DNA of 64,000 bases, from positions 1-64,000 of the forward strand of contig NZ_MSSW01000004.1 of assembly GCF_002150685.1 (NCBI RefSeq), read 5' to 3'. Made by a program: the position numbers and the translations under genes. Positions 1 to 7,816 of this stretch are shown one piece after another; position 1 is the stretch's first letter, and the number at the start of each line of letters is the position of its first letter. The notes under the pieces were generated by a model. The model did no database searches and was not told the origin of the DNA. It saw nothing but the letters and a program-made list of their open reading frames with translations. The stretch comes from Algoriphagus antarcticus (GTDB lineage Bacteria; Bacteroidota; Bacteroidia; Cytophagales; Cyclobacteriaceae).

Positions 1-1
1 T

Positions 2-217
2 AAGAAGATCAGAGAGAAGCAAGCCGAACTGGATAAGAAGCTCTTGGGCCAATATGCAAAGCTGACCGAGGAGGAAATAAAATCACTTATTGTAGAACAC
101 AAATGGATGTCCTATTTGGAGTCTACCATTCAGACCGAAATGCAACGAATTTCCCAACGACTCACGCAACGGATTAAAGAACTTGGTGAGCGCTACGATC
201 AACCGCTTCCGAACTAG
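2..217 (+). pseudogene. hsdM: HsdM C-terminal fragment, type I DNA methyltransferase
   Basis: The open frame enters from the left edge and ends at TAG 215-217. Its last residues, with YAKLTEEEIKSLIVEHKW and an ERYDQPLP stretch, match the C-terminal helices of type I methyltransferase (HsdM) subunits, which methylate adenine together with the specificity subunit. After the TAG the same frame stays open to about 403 and reads VNEWEAKVSEHLAKMGY, which looks like the usual end of HsdM. The TAG therefore appears to be a nonsense change or small indel that removes the last 20 or so residues. Most of the gene lies outside the window, so whether the protein still works cannot be judged. A broken hsdS follows downstream, which suggests the system is decaying. 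Confidence 0.75.
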
Positions 218-306
218 TCTGGTGTAGTAAATGAATGGGAGGCCAAAGTGAGTGAGCATCTGGCTAAAATGGGCTATTCATTTTTAGATTTGTTTGAGGT
301 CACAAT

Positions 307-343
307 TTGTGATTTCAAAGTATTTGAAAATTGGAAATCACAA
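307..343. promoter_or_regulatory. Inverted repeat 1 upstream of abiEi (putative operator)
   Basis: The arms TTGTGATTTC (307-316) and GAAATCACAA (334-343) are perfect complements around a 17-base AT-rich centre. Published AbiEi antitoxins autoregulate by binding inverted repeats in their own promoter. This repeat and the next one lie in the expected position, so an operator is the natural reading; binding itself is inferred. Confidence 0.55.
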
Positions 344-368
344 GTTTTGATTTTCAAAAACTTTATTT

Positions 369-403
369 TTTTGTCGCAAATATCTACTAAATTTGCGACA
401 AAA
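369..403. promoter_or_regulatory. Inverted repeat 2 upstream of abiEi (putative operator)
   Basis: A perfect 13-base inverted repeat: TTTTGTCGCAAAT (369-381) and ATTTGCGACAAAA (391-403) with a 9-base spacer, ending 17 bases before the abiEi start codon. There is no T-run after it in the gene direction. Its place directly before an AbiEi gene favours an autoregulatory operator over a terminator, though it could also end transcripts arriving from hsdM. Confidence 0.6.
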
Positions 404-420
404 TAGATTGAAAAATAAGT

Positions 421-1026
421 ATGGAAAGTGTTGAAAATAAAATTATTAGCTATATAAAAAGAAAGCCTAAGGGTGAACTTTTGTTTGCGGAAGATTTTAT
501 TGCTTTTGCTGATACTAAACGAATCAATAAAGCACTTGAGCGACTGCATGATCGAAAACAATTGACCCGTATGGCAATGGGGATTTATACACGTCCGAAG
601 GAAGATCCTGTTGTGGGGAAAGTCCTACCCACGGTAGAGCAAGTGGCTAGAGCCATAGCCAAGCGAGACAAAGCCCGTATCGTACCCACGGGAGCCCAAG
701 CACTTTATCAACTGGGATTGACCAATCAAGTACCTATCAATGTGGTATTCTATACCGATGCATCTGACCGAAAAATCCAGGTCGGAAAGCGAAAAATTAC
801 TTTCAAAAAAGGAGCTGCCCGCAATTTATCCTATAAAGGAAAGCTCAGCACACTTGCGATTCAGGCGATGAAGAGCATCGGTAAGGATCAAATCCGACCG
901 GAGGAAATACAGCTGATCCGAAAGCGAATAGAAGAAGAAGATCCTACCCTTTTACAGCATGACTTGCGCCTAGCTCCTGCTTGGATTCGAATTCTCTTAC
1001 AATCAAAAATGCCTGATCATGACTAA
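421..1026 (+). CDS. AbiEi-family antitoxin (DUF6088-like)
   Basis: 201 residues. The N-terminal 60 residues look like a winged helix-turn-helix (IISYIKRKPKGELLF, then RINKALERLHDRKQLTRMAMGIYTR), the usual DNA-binding part of AbiEi antitoxins. The rest, including VPTGAQALYQLGL and FKKGAARNLSYKGKLS, resembles the DUF6088/AbiEi C-terminal domain that neutralises the toxin and aids operator binding. The gene overlaps the AbiEii toxin gene by 8 bases, as expected for a co-translated type IV toxin-antitoxin pair. It sits between the hsdM and hsdS remnants. Two palindromes precede it and are probable autoregulatory sites. Family assignment is from recognition of the sequence; activity is inferred. 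Confidence 0.85.
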   Translation: MESVENKIISYIKRKPKGELLFAEDFIAFADTKRINKALERLHDRKQLTRMAMGIYTRPKEDPVVGKVLPTVEQVARAIAKRDKARIVPTGAQALYQLGLTNQVPINVVFYTDASDRKIQVGKRKITFKKGAARNLSYKGKLSTLAIQAMKSIGKDQIRPEEIQLIRKRIEEEDPTLLQHDLRLAPAWIRILLQSKMPDHD

Positions 1027-2044
1027 ATGTAGATCACATCTGGCCGAGTGGATAGTCTTACCCAACGAGAGTAAAAATGTCATTTTTGAAACAGTGGGAG
1101 AGGCAAGTGGAATCTCACCAGAAGCTGCAGAAAAAGACTGGTGGCTAAGTCTTACCTTAGATTTGGTGTTTTCCATGTCATGTGGAGGCTCATTGCTATT
1201 CAAAGGAGGGACTTCGCTGAGTAAAGGTTGGGGATTGATCCAGCGCTTTTCCGAAGATATTGATTTGGCATTGGACAGAGAGTTTTTAGGGTTTTCTGGT
1301 GACTTGGGTAAAGGCCGACTGGATAAACTTAGAAGACAATCAGTCGCTTATGCACTAGAGGTTTTTGCTCCTGAATTGCAACAAGCTTTTATTGAAGCCG
1401 GATTTCCAGAAGTGAAAGTGCTGTCAATAGAGCCCAAAAGCTCTGATAACGATCCCGTCAAAATCGATATTTATTTCCCGAAATTGACCGTTACCGATGG
1501 CTACCTCAAGCCAGGTCTGCAGATCGAGCTGGGAGCTAGATCGCTGCGGGACCCTTTTACAAGAGTATCAATTCAATCTCTCGTTGGGGACTATTTCAAA
1601 GAGGCTGCCTATTCAGACGAACCTATACAAATCCTGCTGGTGAATCCTGAGCGAACCTTTCTAGAAAAAATCTTCCTACTTCATGAGGAGCATCACCGTC
1701 CAAAAGAAAAGCGGAGAATAGAGCGTCTCAGCAGGCATCTGTATGATATTTACCAATTAAGTAAGACCGAATTTGGCGAGAAAGCGCTAGTTGATCGTGA
1801 ATTTTATCATCAGACCGTAGCACATAGACGGCGCTATTCCAGAATCTCAGGAGTGAACTATGAACTGCATCAGCCAAAGACCATTGGATTTATCCCGCCA
1901 GATGATGTAATAAGGGCATGGGAACAAGATTACAAACAAATGCAAGAATCCATGATCTATGGAGATAGTCCATCTTTTACTAAACTGATCGAAGAATTGA
2001 TAGTACTACAAGCCCAAATCAACACCTTACCATGGAACAACTAA
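1019..2044 (+). CDS. AbiEii/AbiGii-family nucleotidyltransferase toxin
   Basis: 341 residues. Residues 63-70 (GGTSLSKG) and the acidic pair in SEDIDL (Asp80, Asp82) form the GG(T)S...DxD signature of DUF1814 nucleotidyltransferase toxins. A conserved basic stretch (RTFLEKIFLLHEE) lies near residues 210-225. Family members are GTP-binding nucleotidyltransferase-like toxins that arrest growth and can give abortive phage resistance when paired with AbiEi. The length matches the family and no frame disruption is seen, so the pair may be functional even though the surrounding restriction system is broken. The 3' end overlaps the start of the hsdS fragment by 13 bases, so the three genes form one transcription unit. 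Confidence 0.9.
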   Translation: MTKCRSHLAEWIVLPNESKNVIFETVGEASGISPEAAEKDWWLSLTLDLVFSMSCGGSLLFKGGTSLSKGWGLIQRFSEDIDLALDREFLGFSGDLGKGRLDKLRRQSVAYALEVFAPELQQAFIEAGFPEVKVLSIEPKSSDNDPVKIDIYFPKLTVTDGYLKPGLQIELGARSLRDPFTRVSIQSLVGDYFKEAAYSDEPIQILLVNPERTFLEKIFLLHEEHHRPKEKRRIERLSRHLYDIYQLSKTEFGEKALVDREFYHQTVAHRRRYSRISGVNYELHQPKTIGFIPPDDVIRAWEQDYKQMQESMIYGDSPSFTKLIEELIVLQAQINTLPWNN

Positions 2045-2406
2045 CAAAACTCGGCTATAAAAAAACCGAATTGGGATGGATTACCGAGGATTGGGAGGTT
2101 CTTGAATTAAAAGATGCAGTATCTTTTTTAGATGGAAAAAGACGTCCAATTAAATCTGAATATCGATTTAGAATGTCAGGTCAATATCCGTACTATGGAG
2201 CATCCGGAGACATTGATTATGTTAATGATTTTATTTTCGATGATCATTTAATACTACTTGGTGAAGATGGAGAAAATATATTAAGCAGAAATTCCCCTTT
2301 AGTTTTTCAGGTTAAAGGCAAAATTTGGGTAAATAATCATGCCAATGTATTAAAACCAAAAGATGGCTTAGAAAATTTAACTTATCACGAAGTTGCTTTA
2401 CTATAG
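2032..2406 (+). pseudogene. hsdS: Truncated HsdS specificity subunit (first half-TRD only)
   Basis: 124 codons. The start (KLGYKKTELGWITEDWEV) is the standard HsdS opening, followed by the early part of a target recognition domain (YPYYGASGDIDYVNDFIFD, LGEDGENILSRNSPL). It stops at TAG 2404-2406 inside the first domain, before any conserved helical spacer or second recognition domain; full HsdS proteins are roughly 400 residues. No remaining HsdS coding is seen before the tRNA at 2534. The 3' part has been deleted, probably when the locus boundary next to the tRNA was rearranged. Without it the type I enzyme cannot recognise DNA unless another hsdS exists elsewhere. Confidence 0.85.
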
Positions 2407-2485
2407 ACTTTTCCTCTTTTGGAGAAGCCTTTTTTATGCATGAAGTGTAGGCAAAGAAACCATTTTTGTGCAAATCGTGTGCAAA

Positions 2486-2523
2486 TGAAAAAGACACTTA
2501 CGAGGTATTCATCGTAAGTGTCT
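2486..2523 (-). terminator. Rho-independent terminator of the CAU tRNA
   Basis: On the minus strand, directly after the tRNA, a perfect 12-bp stem (arms 2492-2503 and 2512-2523, AGACACTTACGA / TCGTAAGTGTCT) with an 8-base loop is followed by TTTTT. Confidence 0.8.
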
Positions 2524-2533
2524 GATTACTGAG

Positions 2534-2607
2534 TGGGCCCACTTGGAATCGAACCAAGCACCTACTGATTATGAGTCAGTTGCTCTAACCGAATGAGCTA
2601 TAGGCCC
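2534..2607 (-). tRNA. tRNA with anticodon CAU (elongator Met or Ile2)
   Basis: Read on the minus strand: acceptor GGGCCTA pairs with TGGGCCC, discriminator base A, D-arm region AGCTCATTCGGTTAGAGC, anticodon arm CTGACTCATAATCAG with CAT, and T-arm with GGTTCGATTCC. It is 74 nt and no CCA is encoded. CAU can be elongator Met or the lysidine-modified Ile2; the GGGCCTA acceptor resembles isoleucine tRNAs, but the choice is not settled here. It borders the remnant restriction/toxin-antitoxin locus. Confidence 0.92.
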
Positions 2608-2620
2608 TTATTGTTTTTTG

Positions 2621-2659
2621 AGAGTTAGTTGCTCTAACCTGCCGATCGCTATCGGCCCT
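2621..2659 (-). repeat. Partial, degenerate copy of the tRNA 5' half
   Basis: About 50 bases beyond the tRNA, AGTTAGTTGCTCTAACC matches the tRNA segment AGTCAGTTGCTCTAACC at 16 of 17 positions, in the same orientation, and is followed after diverged bases by a GGCCCT that corresponds to the tRNA 5' end. It lacks the anticodon and T-arm, so it is not a gene. It may be a trace of integration or recombination at the tRNA. The CCGATCGCTATCGG palindrome within it also resembles short palindromes elsewhere in the window. Confidence 0.5.
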
Positions 2660-2761
2660 GTACTATTAAAACTTCCAGTTTTAGCTTGAATTCGCCGTAA
2701 ACCTTGGTTTTGGGAGTGCAATGTTACATATTTGAATGCAAATACACAACCCATATTACGA

Positions 2762-3391
2762 ATGAAAAATGCACCCGATGCAGACTTTTTGATTTTTGAT
2801 TTAGGCAATGTCATTATTGACATTGATTACCATGAAGCTCTGCAACGTATCAAAGCTGAAGTTTCTACTGAGTTTCATGACAAGGTGGATGGCTTTTATC
2901 TAACTGATTTTCATAAGGATTATGAGGTAGGAAGAATTGATTCCGGTAAGTTCAGAGAGGAGGTAAGAGGGTACTTTCAGCAGGACTGGAATGACCAAAA
3001 AGTGGATGAATTGTGGAACGCTTTGTTGCTAAAAATTCCTACAGAGCGGCTAGAATTAATTTCAAAATTGAGAGAAAATTTTCAGGTGGGCGTATTGAGC
3101 AATACCAATTTGATACATATCCATGCCGTAAATAGAATTTTGCAGGAAGATCATGACTTGGATAACTTTGATCCAATCTTTGACTGGGTATTCTTAAGTC
3201 ATGAAATGGGACTCGCCAAGCCTTCACCTCAGATCTATGAAAAAATGCTTGTTGACCTTGGGACTTCAGGAGATCGTGTGATATTTTTTGATGATCTAAT
3301 CGCCAATGTGGAAGGCGCTAAAGCAGTAGGAATTCAGGCGGTACACGTGACTGGTCCTGAAGTTATCTTCGATTACTTCAAGAATGTATAG
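2762..3391 (+). CDS. HAD-superfamily phosphatase, YihX-like
   Basis: 209 residues from ATG 2762. Motif I is FDLGNVIIDID (nucleophile Asp13), then VLSNTN (motif II), a Lys in LAKPSPQIYEKML (motif III) and FFDDLIANVEGA (motif IV). The order and wording closely follow E. coli YihX, an alpha-D-glucose-1-phosphate phosphatase, so a small sugar phosphate is a plausible substrate; this is inference. An in-frame TTG at 2732 would add ten residues, but the bases there (CATATTTG) resemble a -7 promoter box, so the ATG is preferred. The gene overlaps the next one by 8 bases, indicating a two-gene operon. Confidence 0.85.
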   Translation: MKNAPDADFLIFDLGNVIIDIDYHEALQRIKAEVSTEFHDKVDGFYLTDFHKDYEVGRIDSGKFREEVRGYFQQDWNDQKVDELWNALLLKIPTERLELISKLRENFQVGVLSNTNLIHIHAVNRILQEDHDLDNFDPIFDWVFLSHEMGLAKPSPQIYEKMLVDLGTSGDRVIFFDDLIANVEGAKAVGIQAVHVTGPEVIFDYFKNV

Positions 3392-4493
3392 CAAAAAAGA
3401 ATACCTCCGTCACGGAATTTTATTTCTCGCTACCCTAATTTCTACCACACTGGCTGGGGCAGAGTGGGTTTATCTCAAATCAGTTCTTGGAGAAGGAGAA
3501 AGCTTACTAACATGGGAATATTTCTGGAAGTCAATGGCCTTTTCGATTCCTTTTATAGGGATTTTGCTTGTTCACGAACTGGGTCATTTTTTCACAGCTA
3601 TTTATCATAAGGTAAAGTGTACGCTGCCTTTTTTCATTCCGGGTTGGCTGGGTTTTATAGGTTGGCCGAGTATCGGGACATTTGGAGCTGTGATCCAGAT
3701 GAAAGGTCTTGTCAATAGCCGCAAGAAGTTCTTCGACATAGGTGTAGCTGGACCTTTGGCTGGCTTCGTAATAGCACTTGGAGTGCTGGTATATGGATTT
3801 ACTACTTTGCCAGAGTTAGATTATATTCATTCCATACATCCAGAATACGCGGATCCTGATTTTCAAGGGTTCGAAGAGGGCGCTCTTGATTTTGAGTTGG
3901 GGAATAATCTACTTTTCTGGGGATTGGGTGAAGTATTCGCAGATCCAGACCGTATGCCAGCTATGTCGGAGGTTATCCATTATCCGTATTTATTTGCAGG
4001 CTTTCTTGCGTTGTTTTTCACGGCTTTAAATTTACTTCCAATTGGTCAGTTGGATGGTGGTCATGTCGTTTTTGGGCTATTCCCAAAGCGGCATAAGGAG
4101 ATCTCTCTGATAGCGTATGTTTTGTTTATAGGGTATGCTGGCATGGGTATGATCAGTCCATATTCGGCTGTGGAGGATCTGATGCTATGGATACCTCTAT
4201 ACCTGGGGTTTCTATTTATCTGCTTTTCTAAGTCAGGTCTTAGTTTGCAGAATAGAATTACGCTGGTTTTAGGTATTGCTGCGATACAATATGCCTTGGC
4301 TTTTGTCAAACCTGATTTTGAAGGATATCAGGGATGGTTGTTTTATGGTTTTTTGCTGGGGAGAATAATGGGGTTGAAACACCCTGACGTATCTGGGTAT
4401 AAAGAATTAGTTGGGAAAAGAAAGCTTCTTGGATGGCTTGCAATCGTGATCTTTATCCTTTGTTTTTCTCCACGTCCATTTATTTTCGCATAG
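3384..4493 (+). CDS. Site-2 protease family (M50) membrane metalloprotease
   Basis: 369 residues with about eight hydrophobic segments. The zinc motif HELGH (residues 64-68) lies in a membrane segment, and the third ligand is in NLLPIGQLDGGHV near residue 220. These are the two signatures of M50 site-2 proteases, which cut substrates within the membrane. GVAGPLAGF (about residues 115-125) is the family's conserved turn. There is no PDZ domain, so this is the short, non-RseP type. Substrates cannot be predicted. The start codon overlaps the HAD phosphatase gene, so the two are co-transcribed. Confidence 0.88.
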   Translation: MYSKKEYLRHGILFLATLISTTLAGAEWVYLKSVLGEGESLLTWEYFWKSMAFSIPFIGILLVHELGHFFTAIYHKVKCTLPFFIPGWLGFIGWPSIGTFGAVIQMKGLVNSRKKFFDIGVAGPLAGFVIALGVLVYGFTTLPELDYIHSIHPEYADPDFQGFEEGALDFELGNNLLFWGLGEVFADPDRMPAMSEVIHYPYLFAGFLALFFTALNLLPIGQLDGGHVVFGLFPKRHKEISLIAYVLFIGYAGMGMISPYSAVEDLMLWIPLYLGFLFICFSKSGLSLQNRITLVLGIAAIQYALAFVKPDFEGYQGWLFYGFLLGRIMGLKHPDVSGYKELVGKRKLLGWLAIVIFILCFSPRPFIFA

Positions 4494-4761
4494 AGAATTA
4501 TTTGTCAACTAAGCTATCGCATAAGAAGAAGGTGCTAAAACTTGATCCCTAGCTTATTTAGATGGGGTATTGGTAGATGGTTTTTAGGAATCAGACGTTT
4601 GTGTTGATCGGTTCAATTGATGGGCAGCAGTCAGGAGATTGCATGTGCGTTGATCCAAGAATGCAGACTTGAACCAAGGGAATGATAAGTGGATAATAAC
4701 TTCCCCAGTTGTTAAATGAGGTTAGGTGAGACATTCCAACTTTGAGGGTAAAATAACCACA

Positions 4762-4784
4762 TAAAAAAACTCCCCGAAGGGAGT
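4762..4784 (-). terminator. Terminator of the rhodanese operon
   Basis: Minus strand: ACTCCC-TTCG-GGGAGT hairpin (4769-4784) followed by a run of seven T, a few bases after the rhodanese stop codon. The 4494-4761 spacer between the convergent genes holds nothing else recognisable. Confidence 0.85.
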
Positions 4785-4787
4785 CAG

Positions 4788-5084
4788 TTATAAATTTCTG
4801 TAAGCTAAAATTCCGCCGGTAGTGTTTCGGACTTTCGAAAAGCCCTTAGTTTCTAGGAATTTCTTGGCGTTCATGCTTCTTGCGCCGGAGCGACAGTGTA
4901 CAATGATTTCTGCGTCTTTGTAATCATCCAATTCGTCTAAACGAGTCGGTAAATCTGCCAATGGGATATTTTTTGCTCCCAGGTTGTCATCTTCGTATTC
5001 CCATTCTTCTCGAACGTCAAGAAACACGAATTTTTCATTTTTATCCAATCTGGATTTCAGGTCTTCTACGGTTATATCTTCCAT
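4788..5084 (-). CDS. Single-domain rhodanese-like protein
   Basis: 98 residues, one rhodanese domain. The active-site loop is CRSGARS with Cys64, and the CH2A-like segment FLDVREEWEYE (21-31) is typical of single-domain thiosulfate:cyanide sulfurtransferases such as GlpE/PspE. It has no signal peptide and is probably cytoplasmic, transferring sulfane sulfur via a cysteine persulfide. It is the last gene of a leftward operon, 4 bases after a T9SS protein gene, and is followed by a strong terminator. The physiological acceptor is unknown. Confidence 0.9.
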   Translation of the reverse strand: MEDITVEDLKSRLDKNEKFVFLDVREEWEYEDDNLGAKNIPLADLPTRLDELDDYKDAEIIVHCRSGARSMNAKKFLETKGFSKVRNTTGGILAYRNL

Positions 5085-5088
5085 AATA

Positions 5089-6924
5089 TTATTTAACTAA
5101 AATTCTATACGACTTTATTCCGGCTTCTGTGGTCAAATTAAGAACATATAATCCTGGCCGCTGTCCATTAAAATTAACAATTTCTCCCTTAGATGAAAGT
5201 TGACGCTCAATAAAAATCTCTCTTCCGAAAGAATCAAAGACTCTGGCATCGCTAAAACTTCCTTCTAGATTGAGTAGGGTTTCCACTGGATTTGGATATA
5301 TCCGAATATTTTCTTCGGGAGCAGCAGCCACCTCAAAAGGAGCATCGATGCTAATGTGTGGCCTGATCATCAGCGATCCGCGAACTTCCTCATTTTGCGT
5401 CCAAGCACCTACTACATTGTAAAACAGCATGTCTCCACTATCATTTACCTTGTCCAGTCCCACATGAATGAATTCATTGGTGAACTGTGTGAAGCCTATA
5501 TAGAAGTCACCATCCACTCTTATGTTAGTGTCTAGAGAATAGTAGAGAAACTCCTGACCCGCTTCTTTCACAGCGATGAGATCTTCTCTGGTGAAAATCG
5601 GATCTTCGTCCAAATCTTTCCACACGTTGATATCTATAGCTTGATTGGCTTGATTTGGATTGGTGAAATTGATCGAGATTCCCTTGATATAAACTTCCGA
5701 TGGAGTTGTGTATTTAACTGCTAATTGCCCGGACCTTTGATTGATACCTGCGGCGTAGTCCGCCGATCCATTGTCGTAGGCGAAAAAGTCGGACAGTGGG
5801 AGTGAAGTCCTTACCGTATCATTCAGCTCATAATTTACATTTGAGAAGAAGGTAGTATCTCCAGCTATGACTTCGAAAAGTAATCCATCGCCCGAGGTAA
5901 TAGAAGATACGATCTCCAAGGTGGTTTCATTCTCAGGCATAGGAATTTCCTCAAATTCTCTACTCTCAAAAATTCTTCGTTCCAGCGCATTTGGAACTGG
6001 GTTGAAAGGTGTATTGAGATTGATGGGAGTAGTGGTCATCGTAGAAGAATCAGTGATGGAAATGGAGTATTCCATAGCCCTAAAGCGGTTTTCTAGATTG
6101 TAAAATTCATTTTGTATTTTGCTCCAAAGACCGTTTTGGTTGCCTTCTAGCAGTACAAATGGATAGGCGCCGTATTCTCCAATTCTAAGTTCATTCGTTT
6201 TGGTAAGACTTCTGTCTTTGTAGTCTATATCAGTGGCTGTTCGACCATCATTTAAGTAGATATAGTCGAGCAACCAGCTGTCAAATGGACCGGATTGTCT
6301 GCCTTGGGCAAAGAATCGGAATTGGAAAGCCGAATGCTGCCATGCCGGTAGAATCTTAACGATTTCCTGAGTAAATACTTCAGTGTCTAAACCTACACCA
6401 CCAAGTTGCGTCCAAATAGTCACCCAACTTCCCTGTGAATTTAGGATTTGTAATGTCAACTGGTCGCTTTCGTCAGGAAGTTCTGCTCTGCCGCCGGCCT
6501 GCCAAAAGAAACTCATATAAAGACTTTCGCTGTCTGGGGAATTCAAAGTACTCAAGTCAAATGGTTTTGAAGTGAGGTAGTCAGTTTCACCCTGATCTCC
6601 CTCAGAGACCGAATAAGGATTACCGTTTACATCCACGCCATCAAGCAGGATCATTCCAATTGATGGCGCGTTTAGGCCAATCGTTTCAGTATAAGAGGCT
6701 CCAGCTAGGCTCCATTTCAGCGTGTCTATACCTTGAGAAAAATCATCCCAAAAAGGGAGGGTGTTACCTTGTAAGATTCGGGAGTTTTGATCTACAAGAC
6801 TGAGGCTTTTAATCTTTTGATGCTGGATGGGCGCAAACTCCACCAATTGGCCATGAGCCAAAGTCGAGATGAACAGAGCTATGACTAGTCCTGTCATTCG
6901 AATGATTTGGAGTGGTTTGAGCAT
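5089..6924 (-). CDS. T9SS type A sorting domain protein, exported
   Basis: 611 residues. An N-terminal signal peptide (VIALFISTLAHGQ) ends near residue 25. The last 80 residues are a type A sorting domain (IRIYPNPVETLLNLEGSF ... GLYVLNLTTEAG ... YRILVK), which directs transport across the outer membrane by the type IX system and often covalent anchoring. The middle is rich in beta-strand and Asp/Asn-containing turns (FWDDFSQGIDTLKWS, LYMSFFWQAGGRAELPD) as in MAM/jelly-roll surface domains; no catalytic motif was recognised. It is the middle gene of a PASTA / T9SS / rhodanese operon, with 5- and 4-base gaps. Confidence 0.85.
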   Translation of the reverse strand: MLKPLQIIRMTGLVIALFISTLAHGQLVEFAPIQHQKIKSLSLVDQNSRILQGNTLPFWDDFSQGIDTLKWSLAGASYTETIGLNAPSIGMILLDGVDVNGNPYSVSEGDQGETDYLTSKPFDLSTLNSPDSESLYMSFFWQAGGRAELPDESDQLTLQILNSQGSWVTIWTQLGGVGLDTEVFTQEIVKILPAWQHSAFQFRFFAQGRQSGPFDSWLLDYIYLNDGRTATDIDYKDRSLTKTNELRIGEYGAYPFVLLEGNQNGLWSKIQNEFYNLENRFRAMEYSISITDSSTMTTTPINLNTPFNPVPNALERRIFESREFEEIPMPENETTLEIVSSITSGDGLLFEVIAGDTTFFSNVNYELNDTVRTSLPLSDFFAYDNGSADYAAGINQRSGQLAVKYTTPSEVYIKGISINFTNPNQANQAIDINVWKDLDEDPIFTREDLIAVKEAGQEFLYYSLDTNIRVDGDFYIGFTQFTNEFIHVGLDKVNDSGDMLFYNVVGAWTQNEEVRGSLMIRPHISIDAPFEVAAAPEENIRIYPNPVETLLNLEGSFSDARVFDSFGREIFIERQLSSKGEIVNFNGQRPGLYVLNLTTEAGIKSYRILVK

Positions 6925-6929
6925 TTAGC

Positions 6930-7670
6930 TTAAAGGTTATCCTTAGCGATCCAAAGATCGATTAATTCACCGGTTTTCACTTGCTGGGCTGCCGGCGGCG
7001 TTTGTCTCAAGACTTGTCCTGCACCTACAGAATCAGTGTCAAGGTAGTATTTATTACCAACTCTGAGGCTAGATCCCAAAATCAGGAATTCTGCATCCAC
7101 TTCGTCCATACCTTTCAGATCAGGAACTGCAAGGATTTGATTACCCAAGCCATCTCCCACCACCAAATCAATTCTTGCTCCTTTGGGAATTTCAAAACCT
7201 TCAGCTACAATCACTCCCCGGTATTTTTGCTCTAGCACCACATTGATTCCGATATCCGGCACATACACGATATCGCCTCTCTCAAGTCCCATATTTGCCA
7301 AAATCTCCTGAACATTCTTCAATGGAGTGTTGACTAAATTTGGCATTTTGAGCATAGGAGCATTTTTGGCATTCAAGGTAAGATAAACTGTTTTACCACT
7401 TTTCACCTGAGCATTTGCCTCTGGGATTTGCTTCAAAATAGCAAAGGTTTTCAAATCAGTATTAAATCCTGAGTCAAGCGATACTTCGTATTGAAGATCT
7501 GCGCGATCCAAAATTTCCACACCCTCGTCATAAGTGTAGCCCGATAAGTCAGGCACAGAGACCGACTGACCATGATTGGTGTACATGGGAAGGTACATTT
7601 TCAAAAAAAGGAATCCCAGTAAAACTGATATTCCTATAATCACTAGAAGGTTAATTAATATCTTTTTCAA
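6930..7670 (-). CDS. Membrane-anchored PASTA-domain protein
   Basis: 246 residues: a short cytoplasmic start, one transmembrane helix (about 5-25, LLVIIGISVLLGFLFL), then about three PASTA repeats (roughly 38-100, 105-172 and 176-243), each with a proline-rich opening (VPDLSGYTYDEGVEIL, MPNLVNTPLKNVQEIL, VPDLKGMDEVDAEFLI). PASTA domains bind peptidoglycan or muropeptides in other bacteria. There is no kinase or transpeptidase domain attached, so this is a stand-alone envelope sensor or scaffold of the type common in Bacteroidota. It heads the leftward operon. Confidence 0.88.
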   Translation of the reverse strand: MKKILINLLVIIGISVLLGFLFLKMYLPMYTNHGQSVSVPDLSGYTYDEGVEILDRADLQYEVSLDSGFNTDLKTFAILKQIPEANAQVKSGKTVYLTLNAKNAPMLKMPNLVNTPLKNVQEILANMGLERGDIVYVPDIGINVVLEQKYRGVIVAEGFEIPKGARIDLVVGDGLGNQILAVPDLKGMDEVDAEFLILGSSLRVGNKYYLDTDSVGAGQVLRQTPPAAQQVKTGELIDLWIAKDNL

Positions 7671-7780
7671 AAGAGTTGCTGAATGTAAAATCTGAGAAAT
7701 TTTAATAGTTAAAGATAAGCGGGAAATTCAATCCTAACAACGAAGAAACTTTCTAAAACTGTCGAAATCTATTGGCAAAA

Positions 7781-7814
7781 AATAAGCCGAAGAGGTTTTC
7801 TTCGGCTTATTTTT
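7781..7814 (-). terminator. Terminator of the M43 protease gene
   Basis: Perfect 13-bp stem (arms 7781-7793 and 7799-7811, AATAAGCCGAAGA / TCTTCGGCTTATT) with a 5-base loop, 3 bases beyond the stop codon of the leftward metalloprotease gene. T-runs on both sides mean it could work in either direction. Confidence 0.85.
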
Positions 7815-7816
7815 GA

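Noticed and set aside
2032..2406. Phase-variable hsdS by inversion
   Set aside because: No second hsdS, inverted recognition domain or recombinase is present; the gene is simply truncated.
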